Shown: positions 11,401 to 20,400 of the stretch, piece after piece
How positions within the stretch are numbered: position 1 is the first letter of the stretch
How the letters are laid out: the number at the start of each line of letters is the position of its first letter
NCBI GenBank assembly: GCA_951799405.1
Contig: OX637332.1
Coordinates: 16,683,001-16,747,000 of the forward strand
Reading direction: 5' to 3'
From: Agapetus fuscipes
Taxonomy: Eukaryota > Arthropoda > Insecta > Trichoptera > Glossosomatidae
Length of the DNA: 64,000 nucleotides
Program-made: the position numbers and the translations under genes
The notes under the pieces: generated by a model
Database searches by the model: none
Told to the model about the DNA's origin: nothing
What the model saw: the letters and a program-made list of their open reading frames with translations, nothing else

Positions 11401-14400
11401 TCCTATGCAAAAAATGTAGCAAAAGGTTAATAGTGAAATAGCGCCTTTACTTGGAATAATATGTTATGTTGAGCAACCAAGTAGACACCAAATGAGGTAC
11501 CATCCATACAACTGTAGTCTGTATACATGTTTTTGGAAGCGCAACCATTAGCTCCCCCAAAATGCCATTTGGCAAAGCTAGCCCTTATGGCAAGACCTTA
11601 CTATTGCTTGCGCAGTGAAAAATAAGTATTTTTAACACTTTTTTACCTAATATCCTTTTATTCTTACCTGTTGCTGAAATCTTTAGGCATTATATTAACA
11701 TCAACTACATATGTGTACTTTCAGAGCAGTTACTCGAGCATAAAACATTACGCAAAGTCACCTGGATGGAGTAAATCGCACAAATGCGTCAAACTAAATC
11801 ACTCACTTGGAGTGTCGTCGTACATTCCATACATTTTGTTTACATGATGGAGAGGAGTTAATGCAAATGTTTTACACTCGGGGTACAGAAGTCTACCCAC
11901 CAAATACCCTATCTAATGAATGATGCCGTCAATATAATAGCCATCATATTATTTAGTAAATCCAACAAATACCTTTATCAATCTGCTCTGTTCTATAAGG
12001 GATCTGAAGACCATAATTTTTGTCTGCCAGACAACAGCCGAAATCAGTAATCACAAGAAGCGGCAATGAATGATCCTCATCATCAGTTCTTGAAGGATCA
12101 ATTAGAATATTGTCTGATTTGAGATCTCTGAAACAAGATGTAACAGGTCATGTTCAAAATCATATAATTTTCAAACCTTTAAGAAAAAAATGAAAAGTTA
12201 CCTATGGGCAATTCCATGCATATTGATGTGTGCAATTCCCTCCAACAATTGAGTGACCAGAAGAATCGAATCACGCTGTGTGTTGGAATTTTGCTTCAGG
12301 TATTCAAAAAGTGAACACTGATATCTAAAAGATCAAACAGAGGCATTATTTGAGAAAAATTAGATTATAGTTACAGATTTGTGATTACCAATATTATGAA
12401 ATTTATATTTGAACACTCTTTCAACTTTCAGGAATTCCATGTCAATAGATAAATTTCTGATAATTAAGAAAAGTAATAGGTACATTTATATTTTTCATAG
12501 TTCTTTGACAATGTCTGTTACTCTTACAAATGTTTTTTTTTACTACAAATTAAGTAATACTAATTTCATCTAAAGGCCTTAATATTATTTTAATCATACT
12601 TTATCTTAAATAAACCTAGAGGTCCGGTCGATAGCTCAGTTGGTAGAGTGCTTGCATTCCATGCCGTGAGCTTGGGTTTGAATCCCACCAAGAGTATGAG
12701 AAATGGTTTCCCGTTGCGGTGTTTATTTCAAACCCCAAAATAAATACCAGCAAGGTTTACTCAGCCTTCACAAGAAATGAGTACTAGCCCTCTCAGGAGC
12801 TGGGAAACCCCCACTTCAACTGAAGGTTGGCACAGGGCCAGCCCTCTTACCTGTAAAAAATAAATTGGTTCAACTCGCCACATGCGACCCCTTCGGGGAT
12901 AACGCGGCAAGAAGTTACACTGCATGTGTAGCTTAGTTACGTTGCGTAGGTTGCTTAAGCTTAAAGACAAATAAAAACTGTTATCATTTGGAAAAATTGT
13001 AACCTTTTCATCAGCAAGAACAATGTCATGTTTCTTCCTGAACCTTCAGGATTGACCCTAGTTGGAAGAGCATCCGGGTACATTTCCATACATCCTTGCA
13101 AACTGGGCATGCGGTCAGCAAATACGCTGTACATCGCCACAATGTTAGGGTGAGGCGGAAGATTGAAGCGATTTTCGTTGAATCTATAAAAAAAATACTT
13201 CATATCAATAAAGTTTATTGCTTATCAAATGAAATATATTCTTATCCAAGATAATGTAAACAATAATAAGATAGTATTGTTATTTTACAACATTTATCTA
13301 TTTCCACTTTCTTTTGACTATCTTCCTATTCGCATTATCTAAGGCACTGATTTTAATGAAAATATTTTATATTTCTTTTGTTCCTTATTAGTTTTTTTAA
13401 TTTTAATTTTCAGAAAATCACATTATCATGCACTGCATTCTTAAACTAAAGTTTACAATAAATAAAAAGGTTAAATAATTTTCAATTTACATGGACTCCC
13501 AATGAGATATATCCTGATTATGAAAATATCGGCGAGTTGGAATTGTTTCCTGGTACATTCCTCTTAATATGGCCAAAGAGGAACTTTGAATTTCATAATT
13601 GAACATCATTTTCAAAGCAAAAGGATATCTGGGAAACAGGCTCTTATTTTTATCAATTTTGATGTTTTCTTTGGTGGAAGTTCCTGATTGGGCCTGCTTT
13701 GCTTCTTTGCTTGTCATCGGCCCTTTTTCTTTAAGTTTTGCCGCATAAACGACGGCTGCACATCCTTTGGCAATCGGCTCGCCAATGCTCAAATCATTCA
13801 AAGTCATCGACTCGTTCGAAAGTAATGGCTCGTTTCCATCATCGGCAATCAGGTTCCATTGAAAACGGTTGACGGCATTCTGAAATAAATTTGTACTTAA
13901 TAATGTTTTGACAGTCTCTCTCTATCAAGTATGCTGAACCTTAAGAGACTGGGTTAGGAATTTCATTAAATGCTAGATAGTCAATGGCATCCGTTTATAA
14001 TATGCAAAGATTTTCAGAAATTTCATTATTCTAATCAATTTTATAATCAACCTTATTCCTACCATTTGGTTAAAAAAATGAAATTCCAAAGGTATACTTT
14101 AGTAAAAAAAAAAATAATCACTTGACCTCAATGGAGACTCAGTCCTACAGTTAAATGCAAAGGTGTGTCAGTGCTTGAAAAAAAAATAGATAAAAGAGTG
14201 ACATGAATTCAAGGAACAATGACATGAAATTTATTATCGCTCAGTGATAGGCGAATGCTATTTGCAAAAGAGAAGCCTTATTTGTAATCTATAATAATCT
14301 AAAATCTTAATCAATGGCAATGAATAAAATATAAAGAAGAGCGTACCTCAAGTATAAACTCCCCTTGATTGCGTAAATCGAAAATGTATAAAATATGTGA

Positions 14401-17400
14401 CGGCGTTCCTAATGAGTGATTTAGTTTTCATACTTTTCTTTATTTAAGCAATCGAGAGTAGTTAACAACATCTTTTGCACTCGAGGCACTGATTAAAAAA
14501 CTTGGTAATAAAGAAATTAGAAGTGCTTAAATTCAAAATAAATCTATCTCTCAAGATTGGATCATCTATAATAATATAATCTATAATCTAAGTTGCAAGG
14601 ATATATTTATTTAAAGCTCTCAGATGTATGCCCACAAACCAACACATGTAGTTCGCGCTTACAAATGCTGAATGTGAACTTAAAAATAAAATCCAAACTG
14701 CAAATGAACATAAGCCCCACAACTTTTGCCGACCTTCCCTGAAACAGGGGTGACATTGGCAAAGTGAACCATTTTTTACAGTATGGATGGTCAGCCTCAT
14801 ACCAACCTATAAGTCAATGAATACGAATAATAAATTACATTCAAATATAAAAAAGAACAAAACCTTAAAAAGAAATCTATACAAAAAAAAAAAAAACCTA
14901 ATGTTTTACCTAATGTTAAAAATTCCTATATGCAAAAAATGTAGCAAATTAATAAACCAACATTAGAAATCAACATTGCAGATTAGCCGCCACTTCTTCC
15001 TGTCCTTGCATACTTCTTTCATTTCATCCAGAGTCATAACCTTTTTCATACAAGTCCTCCTATTATTATCTAAATCTAAATCTAAGCTGCAAAGATATAT
15101 ATCATTTGAGATTCATATTAAATGCATTCCCACAAGCAGACATGTATAATTTCGCGCTTACACATGCTGCATGTGGACCTACAATATAAAAACCCCAATC
15201 TCAAATGAACATAAGCCCTGCAACTCTTGCCGATCTTCCCTGAAGCAGGGGTGACATTGGCAAAGTGAACCATTTTTTACAGTATGGGTGGTCAGCCGCA
15301 TACCAACCTATCAGTCAATATGACTCTGGATATCCCATTCATTCGCTATTTCAGAGATTTGATCCATCCATACATTTCTCGGTCTTCCTCTACCACGACA
15401 TCCATGAGTTAACAATATTGAACTGCATTAAAAGCTGCAAATGCTTTAAAATATAAAACATATACTTATGCATTTTCATATATTTGATCCAAGTATACAT
15501 ATTTTCGAGTTCATGTCTCAAAATATATCAATATGTATAAAAGTATGTATTTCACCCTTATTTCCCAGCAAAGGCCTTCCAGTTCATCTTCTCGGCTTAG
15601 AACTCCTCCACCGGCAGCCAAAGACACGCCGACAAGGGCAAATAATGGAGCAGCGTCACCAAAAAACAATCTGCCAAGCAACAACAAAAATATTATAACT
15701 TAAACAGTGCTATTCTAGACATTTTGGTCATCCGTTGAGCCCACGCTTTGACAAACTAATCATGCCTGGGCTGGAAGTCTTATCACCACGGTCATTCTTA
15801 CCTACCAAATTTAGGTAATATTTGTATGAAGACTAATCAGCTGTTCACTTGCGGCCATCTTGGATTGACAGGTCTTCATACAAATGCATCATTAGTTTGT
15901 CAAAGCGTGGGCTCAACGGATGACTAAAATGTCTAAGATTAGCACTGAAAAAATATAGTTATACATTAAGGACCATTGACTAATAACATCTGTGGACTAG
16001 AAGTTATTTTAACGAAAATAGACATATATATCTGTCTCAACTTACTTACGAAAATGGTCATTAGTTAGAAAGAGAACAAAGAACTTCCCAGTTGCATTTT
16101 CGTTTGTACAAAAAACTCAACAAAACCCCAAAAAAAAATCTTGAATGTTGGTACCATTGCAAAAAATGGCTGCCAATTTGACCGGAAATAGCTAAAGTTG
16201 ACAGATAACACGCGTTTTAAATATTGTGATTGCCAAAATTTATGCCAGTATTTTATATTTTCAAAGTGTAAAATCTTATTTTAATTTTATTACTCATTTA
16301 ATTATAACCATTCTGATATTTTATGCGTAATATTTGTAATTATTGCCGCCGTACATTCGGGGTACCACTGCAATGTTTGACACAAGAGGAGCGCAAGAGG
16401 GAACAAATATGAACCCATTCAGTACTTTAGTTACCGCTCCCCTATATTATAACTCTATGTTAAGGACAGTATTTTTAAGTCAAGGATTATAGTTCAGAAT
16501 CAATCTGTAATATTTTATTATGAAAAATATAAATGGCAAGCAATGATTGACGGTTTCCTTTAGTTGTATGTATCAATAAGATTGATATTATGTGTTCTGA
16601 GAGATGTCTGGAGTCCATATTATGAGAGAAACAATCACTTTTTCCCTTTTATGTGGTTTTTTAGTCTATTCCTGGGTCTTTGATTTGCACTTTTTTACAC
16701 TTTAGGCACTTTTCTACTCTATGGTCGCTTTTTCCCCATTTCCTGTTTCCCTATTTCCAGTTCCCCCATAACCCGGTCGCCATTTGTCATAAAGCGTCAT
16801 TTTTCCCTTGTGGTCACATGTCAGTTGAATTCACCTTCGAAAATTTGAGTGAATTGACAATATTCCTGGGCAAAAACATTTAAAAAAGAGTGTTATTTTA
16901 CCATCTTGTGTCCCTGTGAACAATTAAAAACTAAAACAGGCGAAATTGTGGTGTTTAAAAGTGTATAAGCGTGGCATACCTACAAAAATATAATGTATTT
17001 TTGTGGGTATGCCACGCATTTACGAAAAACGTTTTTAGTTATTTTAACGGAGTTTTTACTTTAGATAACATCAAAATCAGTGTTATGAGTTGTGATAACA
17101 AAAAAGGGCCACCTCCCGCCGAAATCTCACAGGATTCAGGTGATGTGGATGCATTGAGGTATATATACTAGAGACGTAACGTTGCTCGAAACACGTAGCA
17201 CCCTGTAGTAAGTCAAAAGTCGTACTCGAGAAAAACCCGATTTTGAGGCTCGTCAGTCTCACGCAGACTTACACAGCGAACGGACGTGACAGGTGGTAAT
17301 ACATATTGCCATAAATGTCTAAATATTGTGATTGGAGTTTTCAAACACCATTGTTTGTGAACTTGATCAATTATACAACATGCACAAATGAAAAAAAAAA

Positions 17401-20400
17401 AAAAAAAAAAAAAAACACAACATTCTAGCACAGATTAATTATTAAAACAATTTATTTTTGAAAAAAATTAGTTGTTCATATTCATTTTTAATAGTATTAC
17501 TGTAGGGGAATTTTATATCAGAGAATTATGACATCCAGCCCTTTTTGTCGTGTTTGAAGTCTGCCATGTGTTTGCTAAAATTATTGCTATCTCGTTTTAA
17601 CCTGAGAGTACAGTGCGCGTTATTCGATGCAGAAGCTGGATAAAAACTGATTGTCTCCTTGCATCTGCATTAAAACGTTTCCAACGGACTTCGGCTTGAC
17701 ATTTTTTTCCTGATTGTATGATGGTTGCGACTCTATAGTATATATCTCAATGTGTGGATGTAAAAATGCGGATATGACACTTCGGAATCAGGTTCACCGC
17801 CGCGGCGTCAGAAACGGCTTAGGGTTGTCTTGGACCCAAGGATAGATTATCTGGTTTCCCAGAGGGAGCCACTTAATGCTATACCAGACGAGTCCTTCAC
17901 CCGAAATGGACTCTCAAATAAAGGAAATGACCGAATCCGGAGTTATAGAGGCAGCGGAGTCATCTCCCAGCTTCTTATCAAAAATGTTCCTAACACTCAA
18001 ATCGGACGATTCCCCGAGAATGATTTTCAACCAAAATCGTTAAAACTTCTTCCTAGACCCGGCTCCGTTCGAACTCATAAGCCACTACAAAGTGTCAGAG
18101 TTTCTTATCAAAAATGTTCCTAGCACTCAAATCGGACGATTCCCCGAGAATGATTTTCAACCAAAATCGTTAAAACTTCTTCCTAGACCCGGCTCCGTTC
18201 AAACTCATAAGCCACTACAAAGTGTCAGAGTTTCTTATCAAAAATGTTCCTAACACTCAAATCGGACGATTCCCCGAGAATAATTTTCAACCTGAAATTG
18301 TTAAAACTTCTTCCTAGACCCGGCTCCGTTCAAACTCATAAGCCACTACAAAGTGTCAGAGTTTCTGCAGCCAAACGATTGGTTGTCGAAAATAGACCTA
18401 TCGCAAGCTTACTTCATCTCCCAATAGCACATCGGAGATTTTTGCAACTGGTCTATCGAGGAGAATTACTTCAGATGACAAGTCTGCCCTTTGGCCTTTC
18501 ATCTGCCCCCAGAATGTTTGCAACCCTCACAAATTGGGTAGCCCAACTACTTTCTGCTGCGACGAGATATCCGGACAATCGTTTATCTCGACGACTTCCT
18601 CCTTGCGAACCAATCCAAGGACGATCTTTGTCGACAATCGCATCTTTGGCCTTTCATCTGCCCCCAGAATGTTTTCAACCCTCACAAATTGGGTAGCCCA
18701 ACTACTTACTGCTGCGACGAGATATCCGGACAATCGTTTATCTCGACGACTTCCTCCTTGCGAACCAATCCAAGGACGATCTTTGTCGGCAATCGCATCT
18801 TTGGCCTTTCATCTGCCCCCAGAGTGTTTTCTACCCTCACAAATTGGGTAGCCCAACTACTTACTGCTGCGACGAGATATCCGGACAATCGTTTATCTCG
18901 ACGACTTCCTCCTTGCGAACCAATCCAAGGACGATCTTTGTCGGCAATCGCATCTTTGGCCTTTCATCTGCCCCCAGAATGTTTGCAACCCTCACAAATT
19001 GGGTAGCCCAACTACTTACTGCTGCGACGAGATATCCGGACAATCGTTTATCTCGACGACTTCCTCCTTGCGAACCAATCCAAGGACGATCTTCGTCGGC
19101 AATCGCATCTAGCAGTAGATATCCTACAATCTCTGGGGTGGTATGTAAATCTCCAGAAGTCAGTGCTCTTCCCCACTCAACAATTAGAGTACTTGGGAAT
19201 CGTTTGGGACACGCATAACAATTGCAAATTCCTTTCTTACCGGAAGCAAGAGGCATTGTGCCACTCACTTCGAGCAATACTGACTTCTCAAAAATGGTCC
19301 TTAAAACTGGCGGAAAGGCTCCTAGGAAGACTAAACTTTGCCAGCTTCATGGTCGCCTCCACTGCAGACAATTGCAGATAGCGAGCAGGCCACTGAGGCA
19401 CCTGTCACCGAGAAGGTCTTTCTTGCCGGAAGCAAGAGGCATTGTGCCACTCACTTCGGGCAATACTGACTTCTCGAAAATGGTCCTTAAAACTGGCGGA
19501 AAGTCTCCTAGGAAGACTAAACTTTGCCAGCTTCATGGTCGCCTCCACTGCAGACAATTGCAGATAGCGAGCAGGCCACTGAAGCACCTGTCACCAAGAA
19601 GGTCTTTCTTACCGGAAGAAAGAGGCATTGTGCCACTCACTTCGAGCAATACTGACTTCTCGAAAATGGTCCTTAAAACTGGCGGAAAGTCTCCTAGAAA
19701 GACTAAACTTTGCCAGCTTCATGGTCGCCTCCACTGCAGACAATTGCAGATAGCGAGCAGGCCACTGAAGCACCTGTCACCAAGAAGGTCATGACAAATG
19801 ACCGAGGACAGCTTACAAGTAATAGAGTGGGGGATAGGGAATGCGAACGAATCAAGTTCCATCCACAGGGAAACCTGCGAACGTTTCTTGACAACAGATG
19901 CGTCAGACTAAGCTTGGGGAGCAACTCTGGACGACTTGATGCTGTCAGGACAGTGGACCGTTCAAACAAAAGAAGCGGCACTCCAAACGAAAAGAGTTGT
20001 TCGCTGTTTTCACAACCCTGCAACGCACAGCGCACGACCTTTCTGGCTCCGAAATTCTGGTACAATCAGACAACAAGACAGTAGTCGCCTACATCCGCAA
20101 GGAAGGGGGCACCAGATCCAAAACACTCCTAAATCTTACCCGAGATCTGTTGACTCTGGCAGGCCAATGGGAAATCTCGCTAACAGCGCAGTACCTACCG
20201 GGAAGATACAACGGAGACGCGGATCACCTATCAAGAGGAAGATCCCCTCCAGAGTGGCATCTTTTATCAACAGCAACGAAGGCCATTTTCAATCATTTCG
20301 GAGTACCAGATATAGACCTGTTCGCATCCACGACGGCACACATGAGTTCAACTTACGTATCCAGAGACTCCACAGACTCATGCGCAATCTTTCAAAACGC

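Larger units (their letters stand above)
17830..19994 (+). pseudogene. DIRS reverse transcriptase/RNase H, broken by tandem expansions
   Basis: Read across frames, this region shows DIRS RT landmarks: [19 protein letters not shown] near 17.92 kb, [18 protein letters not shown] near 18.40 kb, [16 protein letters not shown] near 18.49 kb, and the catalytic [16 protein letters not shown]. The catalytic block lies in the repeated 155 bp unit and so occurs four times. [12 protein letters not shown] follows near 19.19 kb, then the thumb segment [16 protein letters not shown] in the 186 bp unit. RNase H begins near 19.88 kb (TTDASD, then an in-frame stop, then AWGATLDDL). The 130 and 155 bp duplications are not multiples of three, so no continuous frame exists. 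The true polymerase of the family would lack the extra copies. Confidence 0.9.

Noticed and set aside
17391..17415. Poly(A) run as a retrotransposon tail
   Set aside because: It lies inside the DIRS element and has no element boundary next to it.
18534..19277. Overlapping ORFs on both strands in the DIRS region
   Set aside because: They are repeated shadows of the 155 bp array and contain no independent protein.
19222..19794. 190-codon ORF as a gene
   Set aside because: It is an off-frame reading of the 3 x 186 bp tandem array inside the DIRS RT.
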